A stretch of 64,000 bases of DNA from Ammoniphilus sp. YIM 78166 (lineage in GTDB: Bacteria > Bacillota > Bacilli > Aneurinibacillales > RAOX-1), in NCBI RefSeq assembly GCF_004522215.1, contig NZ_SDLR01000006.1:1-64000 (forward strand), written 5' to 3'. Of this stretch, positions 1 through 8,921 are shown in pieces (the stretch's first letter is position 1; every line of letters starts with the position of its first letter). Position numbers and translations under genes: made by a program. The notes under the pieces were generated by a model. It was not told the origin of the DNA. It was given only the letters and a program-made list of their open reading frames with translations, and searched no databases.

Positions 1-208
1 CCTAGAGGGCATCAAACAGACGCTTTGGTTCCCTGATCCCAGCCCCAGCAGGCCTAGCGGGCATCAAACGCAGGCTTTGGTGCCCTGATCCGAGCCTCAG
101 CAGGCCTAGAGGGCATCAAACGGACGCTTTGATGCCCAGATCCGAGCCCCAGCACGCTTAGCGGGCATCAAACAGCCCCTTTAATTCCCTGATCCCGGTC
201 TCCGCAGA
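1..208. repeat. Four tandem 52-bp hairpin-forming repeats
   Basis: Units begin at about 1, 53, 105 and 157. Each carries GGGCATCAAA followed about 7 bp later by TTTGATGCCC or a variant, an inverted repeat that is perfect in the third unit and has G-U or mismatched pairs in the others. The array probably continues beyond the left edge. No protein explanation is convincing. It resembles intergenic repeat arrays rather than CRISPR, because there are no unique spacers. Confidence 0.8.
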
Positions 209-436
209 CCTCACCCGTCATACCCCTGACACTATCCAATCCCCAGATCGCATGTTTCTCACCAGAACAGCGCACCCTATGTTCGGATAAAATCTTTTCC
301 AATTTGTGAAGAACCTCACAGCCCTTTGCATTCTCATCTGGTATTTTATATAATGTAAAGAGATAATATAACGCATTTAGTACGAAATCGTTTACAATCG
401 TCATATAAAATCAATTCATAGAAAGGTGGACTTACC

Positions 437-736
437 ATGAAGACCATGACAACAGCCTTCGAGGCAAGCCAATTTGCGGTACAGGTTGAGGAGAGTTATC
501 CGTTTGCAGAACATATCGTCCATGTGGAGCACAGTACGACAGCCCCGTGCAGCTTAGTTACGTGGCAGTTCCCCAATCACCAATTTGTGCAGCTTCTCTT
601 CTATACTCCCAATTATGCCGAAATCTTTACGGCTTCTCCGGCCCTTGTCTTGCCCGACGAAGGCGATGATGGGTGCTTCTATACCCAAGGAGAGATCCAA
701 CTGTATCTATCTCGAATTAAAAGCCACGAAAGCTAG
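437..736 (+). CDS. Hypothetical protein, 99 aa
   Basis: ATG preceded by AAAGGTGG at good spacing, so the start is well supported. The protein is soluble, acidic and rich in aromatic residues (F, Y, W), with no signal peptide or membrane segment. I do not recognise a family. It converges on the thioesterase gene to its right and shares a hairpin terminator with it. It is the only rightward gene before 12.9 kb, so it is not part of the catabolic operon. Confidence 0.7.
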   Translation: MKTMTTAFEASQFAVQVEESYPFAEHIVHVEHSTTAPCSLVTWQFPNHQFVQLLFYTPNYAEIFTASPALVLPDEGDDGCFYTQGEIQLYLSRIKSHES

Positions 737-753
737 ACCTTCGTGGCTTTCTT
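718..753. terminator. Bidirectional terminator between convergent genes
   Basis: AAAGCCACGAA and its complement TTCGTGGCTTT flank a short loop and overlap the stop codons of both converging genes; A- and T-rich tails are on both sides. Confidence 0.75.
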
Positions 754-1143
754 CATGAGATCGGCTAGGCGTTGCGCCATTTCTTTTTTCTGAAAAATCG
801 CTTGCGTAAAGGTTCCTTTGCCCACGACATTCCACTCGGTTTCCGCTGTGACTTCGCAGACCACTCGTTTCTCTGTCACTTCGGTGCAAATCGCTTGAAA
901 ACGTACCTCCTGCCCCACAACCGCTGGGCCTACATGTTTAATATCCAAGCCATAGCCAGCCCCTTCTTCACTCTCATCCAGATAGGGAAGAATGACCTCA
1001 CGCCCGGCCTTTTCCATGTAATACACCATCGTTACGGTAGACAGCACGTCATGAACCACTTGGCCGTCAAACGACGGCCGCATGGATTCATCCACTACGA
1101 TCTTAAACTCGACTTGAACGCCCGGTTTTAACCCGTCCTTCAT
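733..1143 (-). CDS. Hotdog-fold acyl-CoA thioesterase (FlK-like)
   Basis: A 136-aa protein resembling the thioesterase family that includes fluoroacetyl-CoA thioesterase FlK: an N-terminal PGVQVEF segment and the central motif DVLSTVTMVYYME, followed by a beta-rich half. It would hydrolyse a small acyl-CoA thioester in the cytoplasm, which would free CoA if intermediates of the neighbouring aryl-CoA pathway accumulate. It is the last gene of the long leftward operon, 3 bp after the thiolase. The exact substrate cannot be told from sequence. Confidence 0.75.
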   Translation of the reverse strand: MKDGLKPGVQVEFKIVVDESMRPSFDGQVVHDVLSTVTMVYYMEKAGREVILPYLDESEEGAGYGLDIKHVGPAVVGQEVRFQAICTEVTEKRVVCEVTAETEWNVVGKGTFTQAIFQKKEMAQRLADLMKKATKV

Positions 1144-1146
1144 CGG

Positions 1147-2346
1147 CTAAACCCTCTCGATAATCGTAGCAATTCCTTGCCCCACACCAATACACATGGT
1201 CGCTAAGCCATAGCGAACCTGTCTTCGCTCCATTTCATGAAGAAGCGTCGTGAGAATGCGCGCTCCGCTGCAGCCCAGAGGATGCCCTAAGGCAATAGCT
1301 CCGCCATTAACATTGACGCGCTCCTGGTCAATCTTCAATTCTTTCATACTCGCAAGGGCCTGAGCGGCAAACGCCTCATTGACCTCGAATAAATCGATAT
1401 CGTCCACGGTGAGCCCCGCCATTTGCAATGCCTTACGCGTCGCTGGAACCGGACCAATCCCCATAATCGAAGGGTCTACCCCGGCTACAGCCGATGCTAC
1501 CACTCTAGCTTTGGGCTTGTAGCCGAACTGGCGAGCGGTCTCTTCTTCCATCAGAAGTAAGGCTGCTGCCCCATCATTCAATCCGGACGCGTTTCCGGCC
1601 GTGACCGAGCCTCCCTGACGAAACGCTGGCTTTAGTTTCACCAATTGCTCTAGGGTGGTTTCCGGGCGCGGGTGCTCATCTTGAGCAAAGACCGTCACAT
1701 CCCCTTTGCGTCCTGGAATCTCCACGGGAACGATCTCCGCCCCGAATTTTCCTTCCGCTAAGGCTTTTCCGTACTTTTGCTGGCTCGAGAGGGCAAACGC
1801 ATCCTGCTCTTCCCGGCTGATGCCAAATTGCTCCGCCACGTTTTCCGCCGTTTCCCCTAAAGAAATAGTCGGATACATCTCATCCATCTTCGGGTTTACC
1901 AAGCGCCAGCCCAAAGTCGTATCATGCATCTGGACATTGCCTCGCTGATAAGCCGTTCCTGGCTTCATCATCACTAAAGGTGAACGAGTCATGCTCTCGG
2001 TTCCCCCTGCAATATACACGTTGCCACGTCCGGCCAAAATCGCGTTGGCCGATTGATTCACCGCCTCCAAGCCCGAGCCGCACAAGCGGTTTACCGTGAC
2101 ACCAGGTACCGTAACCGGCAACCCAGCCAATAGCAAGCTCATTCGCGCCACGTCTCGATTATCTTCTCCCGCTTGATTGGCGCAGCCAAAAATGACGTCT
2201 TCCACTACCGCGGGATCGAGCGAGTTGCGTTCTACTAATTTACGGATGACCAAGGCGCCTAGATCATCGGGTCGAACGTCTTTTAAAGCTCCCCCGAGCC
2301 GCCCGATCGGTGTCCGCACAGCATCAATAATGACCGGTGTTTTCAC
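1147..2346 (-). CDS. paaJ: Thiolase (3-oxoadipyl-CoA / acetyl-CoA acyltransferase)
   Basis: A 399-aa thiolase. The GTG start at 2346 is chosen because GGAGGAG lies just upstream and the protein then begins directly with the conserved VIIDAVRTPIGR; a longer frame upstream lacks this support. Active-site residues are visible: nucleophilic Cys near residue 89 in NRLCGSG, His in GGAIALGHPLG and the C-terminal Cys in CIGVGQG. In phenylacetate pathways this step cleaves 3-oxoadipyl-CoA (and the 5,6-didehydro form) to acetyl-CoA and succinyl-CoA. Two thiolases sit in tandem and I cannot say which is the true PaaJ, so the symbol is tentative. Confidence 0.85.
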   Translation of the reverse strand: MKTPVIIDAVRTPIGRLGGALKDVRPDDLGALVIRKLVERNSLDPAVVEDVIFGCANQAGEDNRDVARMSLLLAGLPVTVPGVTVNRLCGSGLEAVNQSANAILAGRGNVYIAGGTESMTRSPLVMMKPGTAYQRGNVQMHDTTLGWRLVNPKMDEMYPTISLGETAENVAEQFGISREEQDAFALSSQQKYGKALAEGKFGAEIVPVEIPGRKGDVTVFAQDEHPRPETTLEQLVKLKPAFRQGGSVTAGNASGLNDGAAALLLMEEETARQFGYKPKARVVASAVAGVDPSIMGIGPVPATRKALQMAGLTVDDIDLFEVNEAFAAQALASMKELKIDQERVNVNGGAIALGHPLGCSGARILTTLLHEMERRQVRYGLATMCIGVGQGIATIIERV

Positions 2347-2369
2347 TGGCTCTCTCCTCCTATCTTTTC

Positions 2370-3572
2370 CTATAGTGATTCCACTAACGTAGCCAATCCC
2401 TGCCCTCCGCCAATGCATAAGGAAGCCACACCATAACGCTTCCCGCGTCGACGCAATTCGTACAGAACCGCACTCACTAAACGCGCTCCACTCATGCCCA
2501 GCGGATGACCAAAGGCTATCGCGCCTCCGTTCACATTCGTCCGATCCATCGGCAATCCCAATTCACGAATACAAGCGAGTGATTGAGAGGCAAAAGCTTC
2601 ATTCACTTCAAACAAATCAATATCATCCACCGTCATCCCGACCTCTGCCAATAGCTTACGGATCGCAACGACCGGACCGATTCCCATAATCTTCGGATCC
2701 ACTCCTCCGCAGGCAAAGTGCACGATGCGTCCGAGCGGTTGGGCACCAGACTCCTTGAGCTTCTCTTCGCTCATTAGAATCATAGCCGCTGCTCCATCAT
2801 TAATTCCGGAGGAGTTTCCAGCCGTCACCGTTCCTCCCTTGCGGAATGCCGGTCTTAGCTTCGCCAACGCCTCGAGCGTTGCGTCTCGACGTGGAAATTC
2901 ATCGGTATCAAAAAAGAGGGTCTCCCCTTTTTTCGCCGGAATCTCAACCGGAACAATCTCTTCTTTCAACAGTCCTTGATCAATCGCGGCAATCGCGCGA
3001 CGTTGACTTTCTAGTGCGAAGGCATCCTGGTCTTCGCGACTGATTTCAAATTTTTCCGCTACATTCTCGGCCGTATCTCCCATCGTCAAATCTCCATACA
3101 TGGAAACGGGAGCGGAACGAGGTCCGCCAAACGATTCGATGAGCGTTTGAGATCCACGCTGGTAGGGCTGAGAGAATTTCTCCATAATATAGGGAGAACG
3201 CGTGAGGTTCTCGACGCCTCCCGCCAGCATCACATGAGCATGACCGGCTTGGATGGATTGAGCTGCTAAATTCACCGCTTCAAGTCCAGACGCGCACACC
3301 CGATTCACCGTCACCCCTGGGAGCGACTCCGGAAGACCAGCTTTCAGCAAGCCGACTCGCGCAATATTAATGAAGGGACTCGCGGAAATCACGTTCCCCA
3401 TGATCACGCCATCGATCTCCTCGGGTGCAACCGAAGCACGCTTGACCGCTTCCTTCATGACGATGGCGCTTAAGTCATCCATCGGCACATCCTTTAAGCT
3501 GCCTCCCAGCTTCCCGATGGGCGTTCTCGCACTGGCCACAATATAAACAGGGTTTTGATTTGGTTTCATCAT
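2370..3572 (-). CDS. Second thiolase, acetyl-CoA C-acyltransferase family
   Basis: A 400-aa thiolase that starts with an ATGATG pair behind GGTGAAGAGG and overlaps the upstream dehydrogenase gene by 4 bp (ATGA), which suggests translational coupling. Catalytic Cys near residue 93 in NRVCASG, His in GGAIAFGHPLG and the final Cys in CIGGGQG are present. It is clearly diverged from the adjacent thiolase although both keep every catalytic motif. A split of labour, one for 3-oxoadipyl-CoA and one for shorter 3-ketoacyl-CoA, is plausible but is inference. Confidence 0.85.
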   Translation of the reverse strand: MMKPNQNPVYIVASARTPIGKLGGSLKDVPMDDLSAIVMKEAVKRASVAPEEIDGVIMGNVISASPFINIARVGLLKAGLPESLPGVTVNRVCASGLEAVNLAAQSIQAGHAHVMLAGGVENLTRSPYIMEKFSQPYQRGSQTLIESFGGPRSAPVSMYGDLTMGDTAENVAEKFEISREDQDAFALESQRRAIAAIDQGLLKEEIVPVEIPAKKGETLFFDTDEFPRRDATLEALAKLRPAFRKGGTVTAGNSSGINDGAAAMILMSEEKLKESGAQPLGRIVHFACGGVDPKIMGIGPVVAIRKLLAEVGMTVDDIDLFEVNEAFASQSLACIRELGLPMDRTNVNGGAIAFGHPLGMSGARLVSAVLYELRRRGKRYGVASLCIGGGQGLATLVESL

Positions 3573-4318
3573 AATCCGACCTCTTCACCTTTATAAATGT
3601 AGAAGCCTTGACCGGCTCGTTGTCCTACTCTTCCCGCCAGCACCATCTTGCGCAACAGCGAGGCAGGTCGATAGCGTTCTTCTCCTAAATCACGGTGCAA
3701 GCCGCGAACAATCGCAAATACCTCGTCTAAGCCGATGCGATCGGCCCATTCTAAAGGACCGTAAGGATAATTCGTCCCTTTCTTCATGGCGATATCAATA
3801 TCTCCAGGTGTCGCAGTTCCTTCCATCACCGTAAACACCGCTTCATTAATAATGAGAGAAAGGATCCGCGGGAAAACCAACCCGACTTCATCCTCTACCA
3901 CTTCGGTTTCTTTTCCACAAGCTTCGATCCATCCTTGCACCTTTTGGAGCGTCACGTCTGACGTCTGTAAAGCCGGAGCCAACTCTATCAGCTCGCGCTC
4001 CGCCAACGGCACCAACGTTCCGAATCCGCACACGCGCTCTGGCAGCGAAGTCCAAGACGCCACTTCCGTTGCGGTTACCGCCAACGAAGTCGTCAGAATC
4101 GGAACCTGTGGAGCGAGCCCTGCATCCAATTGACGGATCGTATCTTTTTTCAGCTCTAAATCCAGGTTCGTCACTTCGATCGCAAGGTCGATGTTTGCTT
4201 GACCCCCGAGCTCTTCCAACCCAACCACCTTGACCCCTTGACTCTCCATCCAGGCCTTCAGCTCAGCATAGAGAGGGCTGTTACCGGCTAGCAATACGGT
4301 TTTATTCGTTGTAGTCAT
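3569..4318 (-). CDS. 3-hydroxyacyl-CoA dehydrogenase-like protein with degenerate NAD fold
   Basis: A 249-aa protein. The start at 4318 (MTTTNKT) is chosen because GGGAGG precedes it; the longer frame would run far into the upstream gene. Its C-terminal two thirds match the 3-hydroxyacyl-CoA dehydrogenase C-terminal domain (segments INEAVFTVMEG, YPYGPLEWADRIGLD, GQGFYIY). The N-terminal part starts VLLAGNSPLYAEL and lacks the GxGxxG dinucleotide motif seen in its neighbour. It may be a non-catalytic partner subunit or a divergent enzyme. The reading frame overlaps the upstream dehydrogenase by 17 bp. Confidence 0.75.
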   Translation of the reverse strand: MTTTNKTVLLAGNSPLYAELKAWMESQGVKVVGLEELGGQANIDLAIEVTNLDLELKKDTIRQLDAGLAPQVPILTTSLAVTATEVASWTSLPERVCGFGTLVPLAERELIELAPALQTSDVTLQKVQGWIEACGKETEVVEDEVGLVFPRILSLIINEAVFTVMEGTATPGDIDIAMKKGTNYPYGPLEWADRIGLDEVFAIVRGLHRDLGEERYRPASLLRKMVLAGRVGQRAGQGFYIYKGEEVGL

Positions 4319-5159
4319 AAAAACCCTCCCCTGTCTTTCTCCCCAACTGACCCGCCTGGACCATCCGCTGCTGGATGCGGCTGGGCTTGAATCGGCCTTC
4401 ATGGAAGAAGTTCGAGTACACCGATTCCGTCGTCGCAAAGTTGATATCAATGCCGATCATATCTTGTAATTCAAAAGGCCCCATCTTAAAGCCGCCGGCT
4501 TTTTTCATGATCCGATCCATTTGCTCTACGGTCGCCACATGGTCGCCTAAAATACGCAAACCTTCATTATAATAGGGACGAGCCACGCGATTCACGATAA
4601 AGCCAGGGGTATCGGCAGCCAGTACCGGTACCTTGCCCAGATCCTTGGCAAACTGATACGTCTTCTCTACGTTTTCCTTACTCGACTTCTTCCCGTGGAT
4701 CACTTCGATTAGCGGCATCACCGGAGCAGGGTTGAAGAAATGAAAGCCCAAAATACGTTCGGGATGCTTCAGTCCACCAGCAATCTCGGTAATCGAAATG
4801 GAAGACGTATTGGATAAAAGAAGAGCGTCCGGCGAACAGATGTCTACCAGCGATGAAAAGATCGACTTCTTTAACTCCAATCGTTCCGGCACCGCCTCGA
4901 TCACGACGTCACAAGCAGCCAACTCCTTCATGTCGGAAACCGGAATCACCAATTGATAGGTTTCTTCTTTTTGCTGCTCCGTGATCTTTCCCTTCGCTAC
5001 ATCTTTAGCTAGGGTGGACTGCAGGTATGCTTGCGCTTTTTCTAATACAGCCGCATTCGCATCCAACAGCCACGTGCGATACCCTTTTCGAGCACAAACC
5101 AGCGCGATTCCTGCTCCCATCGTTCCGGCTCCAATCACTCCTACTTGATAAGCCTTCAT
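4302..5159 (-). CDS. paaH: 3-hydroxyacyl-CoA dehydrogenase
   Basis: A 285-aa protein, the usual length for a single-domain 3-hydroxybutyryl/3-hydroxyadipyl-CoA dehydrogenase. An N-terminal Rossmann motif VIGAGTMGAGIA binds NAD. The catalytic His-Glu pair lies in GFHFFNPAPVMPLIEVI, and VNRVARPYYNEG begins the dimerising C-terminal domain. Within a phenylacetate operon it would oxidise 3-hydroxyadipyl-CoA to 3-oxoadipyl-CoA. It is followed directly by its degenerate paralogue. Confidence 0.88.
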   Translation of the reverse strand: MKAYQVGVIGAGTMGAGIALVCARKGYRTWLLDANAAVLEKAQAYLQSTLAKDVAKGKITEQQKEETYQLVIPVSDMKELAACDVVIEAVPERLELKKSIFSSLVDICSPDALLLSNTSSISITEIAGGLKHPERILGFHFFNPAPVMPLIEVIHGKKSSKENVEKTYQFAKDLGKVPVLAADTPGFIVNRVARPYYNEGLRILGDHVATVEQMDRIMKKAGGFKMGPFELQDMIGIDINFATTESVYSNFFHEGRFKPSRIQQRMVQAGQLGRKTGEGFYDYNE

Positions 5160-5168
5160 GGTTTCCTC

Positions 5169-5945
5169 CTATTTCCCTTTGAAAACGGGTGGTCTCTTTT
5201 CAAAGAAAGCCTGCACGCCTTCTTTATGATCTTCTGTTGCCCCCGCAATTTCTTGGGCGTAAGCCTCATATTCTAGCGTCTCTTCTAAATTCATCGTGAG
5301 TCCCTTGATCATGGTGCGCTTGATCAGACCAATCCCTTTGGTCGGAAGCTGCGCTAAGCGATCCGCATACGCCATCACTTGCTCCTCGAAACCTTCCAAC
5401 GGCAGCACCTTGTTTGCCAGTCCGATGCGGTACGCTTCCTCGGCTGTGACTTTATCTCCCGTCATGGCCAACTCCAACGCTTTGCCCAAACCTACCAGAC
5501 GAGGCAGGAAATAACAGCCACCCGAATCCGGAACCAACCCGATATTGACGAACACATCGGTAAACGAGGCTTTTTCCGAAACCAATCGGATATCACATGC
5601 CAGCGCTAAGCTCATGCCAGCTCCAGCCGCAATGCCATTCACCGCCGCAATGATCGGCTTTTCCGTTTTCTGCATTTGCATAATCAAAGGGTTGTAGCGC
5701 TTGCGCAAGAACTCTCCGAAGTCGATATCGACGCCCTGCACTTCGCCTAAATCCTGTCCGGCATTAAACGCCTTCCCAGCCCCTGTCAGAACAATGGCGC
5801 GTACTTCTGAATTTTTATCCGATTTCTTGAGGGCATCCATCAATTCCTTATGCATAAGCTCTGTAAACGAGTTGAATTTATCTGGGCGGTTCATCGTAAT
5901 CTTGGCGACACGGCCTGCCAATTCATAAAGAATCGTTTCGTACAT
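5169..5945 (-). CDS. paaG: Crotonase, PaaG-type ring-epoxide isomerase
   Basis: A 258-aa enoyl-CoA hydratase/isomerase fold protein. Motifs AFNAGQDLG and GLVPDSGGCYFLPRLVG match PaaG proteins, which isomerise ring-1,2-epoxyphenylacetyl-CoA to the oxepin. The Asp of the PDSGG segment corresponds to the catalytic acid of that subfamily, whereas true hydratases have a Glu pair. The oxyanion-hole segment GIAAGAGMSLALACDIR is also clear. It follows the paaF-like gene by 10 bp. Confidence 0.85.
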   Translation of the reverse strand: MYETILYELAGRVAKITMNRPDKFNSFTELMHKELMDALKKSDKNSEVRAIVLTGAGKAFNAGQDLGEVQGVDIDFGEFLRKRYNPLIMQMQKTEKPIIAAVNGIAAGAGMSLALACDIRLVSEKASFTDVFVNIGLVPDSGGCYFLPRLVGLGKALELAMTGDKVTAEEAYRIGLANKVLPLEGFEEQVMAYADRLAQLPTKGIGLIKRTMIKGLTMNLEETLEYEAYAQEIAGATEDHKEGVQAFFEKRPPVFKGK

Positions 5946-5955
5946 CGATTTAGCC

Positions 5956-6729
5956 CTACTTTCCTGTGAATTTGGGACGGCGCTTCTCTACGAAAGCCTT
6001 CATCCCTTCTTCTCGATCTTCACTAGCAAATAATAAATAGAAGCAATTGCGTTCATATTCCATTCCATCGAGCAGAGAGCTGTCCATCGCCTTTAAAACG
6101 GATTTCTTGATCATCCGAGCAGCCACGGGAGGCTGAGCGGCAATCTGCTGGGCCAGCTTCATCGCTTCCTGGAAATACACTTCCACCGGAACAACTCGAT
6201 TGACAAGTCCGTATCTCAACGCTTCTTCCGCCGAAATTGGCTCCCCGGTCAACAACATTTCCATCGCCTTGACCTTCCCGACCGCTTTCGTTAAGCGTTG
6301 GGTTCCGCCTGCACCCGGCATGACACCGAGCTTGATTTCCGGTTGGCCAATTTTCGTCGTTTCCGAGGCAATGACCATGTCGCAGCTCATCATCAACTCA
6401 CACCCGCCGCCAAGCACAAATCCGCTCACCGCTGCAATCAAAGGCGTGTTGACCTTACTCAAGCGGTCCCAGGCCTTAAACTGATCTTTCAAGAGAATGG
6501 AAACGACCGCTTCATCGGCCATTTCATCAATATCCGCCCCAGCAGCGAACGCCTTGTCATTCCCCGTGAGAATCACGACGCGGATGGAGGGATCGTGATC
6601 GATCCGCTCCAACTCCTTGACGATCTCATCCACAATCTTGAGATTGAGCGCATTCAAGACCTGCGGGCGGTTCAAGGTGATGATCCCTACGGAACCCTCC
6701 GTCGACACTTTAATAAACTCATAGGACAT
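5956..6729 (-). CDS. paaF: Enoyl-CoA hydratase, PaaF-like
   Basis: A 257-aa crotonase with AFAAGADIDEM (CoA-binding loop), GFVLGGGCELMMSCDM (oxyanion hole and first catalytic Glu) and QPEIKLGVMPGAGGTQRL (second catalytic Glu), the pattern of genuine 2-enoyl-CoA hydratases. In phenylacetate breakdown this enzyme hydrates 2,3-didehydroadipyl-CoA. It lies between paaG and paaK with 10-12 bp gaps. Assignment to PaaF rather than a general beta-oxidation hydratase rests on context. Confidence 0.82.
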   Translation of the reverse strand: MSYEFIKVSTEGSVGIITLNRPQVLNALNLKIVDEIVKELERIDHDPSIRVVILTGNDKAFAAGADIDEMADEAVVSILLKDQFKAWDRLSKVNTPLIAAVSGFVLGGGCELMMSCDMVIASETTKIGQPEIKLGVMPGAGGTQRLTKAVGKVKAMEMLLTGEPISAEEALRYGLVNRVVPVEVYFQEAMKLAQQIAAQPPVAARMIKKSVLKAMDSSLLDGMEYERNCFYLLFASEDREEGMKAFVEKRRPKFTGK

Positions 6730-6741
6730 CGAGCGTTCCTC

Positions 6742-8067
6742 CTAAGCTAGCACCTTATTGCGATTATCGACAATTCGCACCGCTTTTCCTTCGCTGCGCG
6801 GAAGGGCATTCGGCTTGTGGAGACGAAGGACGACCGACACCCCGAGGGCATTCTTCATATCATGGCCAATCGCTTTTAACAGCTTGCCGACTTCCGGACT
6901 TGCACTTAAATCTTCAGCTTGGTTCATGAACTCTTCGGTCACTTCGCAGTGAACTTCAAAGCGATCTAGCGCACCATCGCGTTCAATCACCACTTGATAG
7001 TTAGGAGCCAGCTGCTTAAAGCTTAATAAAACGGATTCAATTTCCGTTGGGAACACGTTCACACCACGGATGATCAACATGTCATCGACGCGTCCTTTAA
7101 TTCGAGACATCCGCAAGGACGTACGTCCGCACTTACATGGTTCTGGATTCAAGGATGCGATGTCACCTGTACGGTAACGAACCACAGGGAAGGCTTCCTT
7201 CGTTAAAGAGGTAAAGACCAACTCTCCTTCTTGGCCATAAGGCAGGACTTCTCCGGTATTCGGATCAATGATTTCCGCTAAAAAATGATCCTCGGCAATG
7301 TGCAAGCCATCTTGCGCGTCATAGCACTCAATGGATACCCCTGGCCCCATCACTTCACTTAAACCATAGATATCGATGGCTTTAATATCCAACTCTTCTT
7401 CTAACTGCGCTCTCATTTCTTCGGACCATGGCTCCGCTCCAAAGATTCCGTATTTCAAGCTGGTTTCACGCGGATTCTTGCCCAAGCGCTTCATTTCCTC
7501 CACGATGTTGAGCGTATAGGACGGCGTCGCCGCAATCCCGCGGGGCTCGAAATCTTCGATTAGCGTAATTTGACGCGGGGTATTGCCACCGGAAATCGGA
7601 ACCGCAACCGCTCCCATACGCTCGATTCCGTAATGCAATCCGAGTCCGCCCGTAAACAAGCCATAACCGTAAGCATTGTGAAAAATATCTCCTGGCACTC
7701 CGCCCGCACAACACAGCGCACGCGCTACGATTTCCGACCAGTTTTCAATATCCTTCTTCGTATAGCCTACAACCGTTGGCTTTCCTTTCGTTCCGGATGA
7801 CCCATGAATCCGTACCACTTCCGACATTTCTACTGCAAATAACTTAAATGGATAGTTTTCGCGGAGATCCGTTTTCTTCATGAAAGGAACCTTTTGCAGG
7901 TCCTCTAGGGATTGGATATCCTCTAGCTTGACACCCGCTTTGTCAAAGTTTTCTTTATGGAAAGGAACGTTTTCATAGACGCGCTGAAGCGTTTCCTTTA
8001 ACCTTTCGAATTGAAGCTTTTGCATATCCTCTCGGGCCATCGTTTCCATCTCAAGATTGAATATCAT
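6742..8067 (-). CDS. paaK: Phenylacetate-CoA ligase
   Basis: A 441-aa ANL-superfamily enzyme of the PaaK family, which joins phenylacetate, ATP and CoA to give phenylacetyl-CoA. The nucleotide-binding loop reads HGSSGTKGKPTVVGYT, the adenylation core YGLSEVMGPGVSIEC, and the hinge is near KGRVDDMLIIRGVNVFP; the C-terminal domain ends at the expected length. GAGGAGG precedes the ATG. It is the diagnostic gene of the operon and fixes the likely entry substrate as phenylacetate or a close arylacetate. Confidence 0.93.
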   Translation of the reverse strand: MIFNLEMETMAREDMQKLQFERLKETLQRVYENVPFHKENFDKAGVKLEDIQSLEDLQKVPFMKKTDLRENYPFKLFAVEMSEVVRIHGSSGTKGKPTVVGYTKKDIENWSEIVARALCCAGGVPGDIFHNAYGYGLFTGGLGLHYGIERMGAVAVPISGGNTPRQITLIEDFEPRGIAATPSYTLNIVEEMKRLGKNPRETSLKYGIFGAEPWSEEMRAQLEEELDIKAIDIYGLSEVMGPGVSIECYDAQDGLHIAEDHFLAEIIDPNTGEVLPYGQEGELVFTSLTKEAFPVVRYRTGDIASLNPEPCKCGRTSLRMSRIKGRVDDMLIIRGVNVFPTEIESVLLSFKQLAPNYQVVIERDGALDRFEVHCEVTEEFMNQAEDLSASPEVGKLLKAIGHDMKNALGVSVVLRLHKPNALPRSEGKAVRIVDNRNKVLA

Positions 8068-8121
8068 TTTGTCTCCTCCTCAGCTCTCAACTTTTTTATC
8101 TGAATTTATAGTCAATTAAAT

Positions 8122-8907
8122 TTATTCCCCTTGGAAAACCGGTTTTCTCTTTTCCCGGAATGCCTCTAGCGCTTCTACTCGATCTTTCGTCGGAATAATG
8201 ACTTCATAAGCCTTGGATTCCAAATCCAAGCCTGTCTGCATATCCACACTGCTGCCTTTGTCAATTGCATACTTCGCCTGATACACCGCTAAAGGTGCAT
8301 TGGCCAGAATCTCGTTAGCGAGGCAATGCGTCAGTTCGGTGAGCTGTTCCTGGTTTTCGGCTACTCCATTCAAGAAACCGAACTCCATGGCTGCGCTTGC
8401 CGAGATTTTGCGTGCGGTCAAGATCAGCTCCTTCGCTTTCGATGGCCCGATGAGTCGAGATAAACGCTGCGTTCCACCCGCGCCTGGAATGATTCCCAAG
8501 CTCACTTCGGTCAGTCCCATCATCGCTTCCTGTACAGCATATCGAAAATCGCAAGCCAGCGCCAACTCAAATCCTCCGCCAAAAGCGTATCCATTGATGG
8601 CCGCAATCGTGGGCTGGGGAAGTCGTTCAATGGCTGTGAACACATCTCGAATCTTTCGGACATTGCGCCGAACCTGCTGCTCGTTCAATGTACGCCTTTC
8701 CTTTAAATCCGCACCTGCACAAAAGGCTCGACCTTCTGCCGCCACAATGACCACACGGCTTTGTTTGGATTCGAACTGAAGCTGATCCACGATCTCGCCT
8801 AACCGGACAAGGGTCTCATAGTTCAGGGCATTTAATTCTTCCGGCCGATTTAGCCTGATGGTGGCGATATGGCCGTTTTGTTCTAACACTACAGGTTCTT
8901 GATTCAT
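8122..8907 (-). CDS. Third enoyl-CoA hydratase/isomerase
   Basis: A 261-aa crotonase with AFCAGADLKERR, GYAFGGGFELALACDFR and EVSLGIIPGAGGTQRLSRLIG; both hydratase-type Glu positions appear to be kept. It precedes paaK in transcription order with a 54-bp gap, the second-widest in the operon. Its role is uncertain: it could serve medium-chain enoyl-CoA or a methylglutaconyl-CoA-like substrate, or be redundant with the PaaF-like enzyme. Confidence 0.8.
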   Translation of the reverse strand: MNQEPVVLEQNGHIATIRLNRPEELNALNYETLVRLGEIVDQLQFESKQSRVVIVAAEGRAFCAGADLKERRTLNEQQVRRNVRKIRDVFTAIERLPQPTIAAINGYAFGGGFELALACDFRYAVQEAMMGLTEVSLGIIPGAGGTQRLSRLIGPSKAKELILTARKISASAAMEFGFLNGVAENQEQLTELTHCLANEILANAPLAVYQAKYAIDKGSSVDMQTGLDLESKAYEVIIPTKDRVEALEAFREKRKPVFQGE

Positions 8908-8921
8908 CGCTTTTTTCCCCT

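Noticed and set aside
1..208. CRISPR-like array at the left edge
   Set aside because: The units are contiguous near-identical 52-bp blocks with internal hairpins and no distinct spacers; no cas genes nearby.
168..404. 78-codon minus-strand frame next to the left repeat array
   Set aside because: No ribosome site before the ATG, and the 3' third lies in the hairpin repeat; composition looks non-coding.
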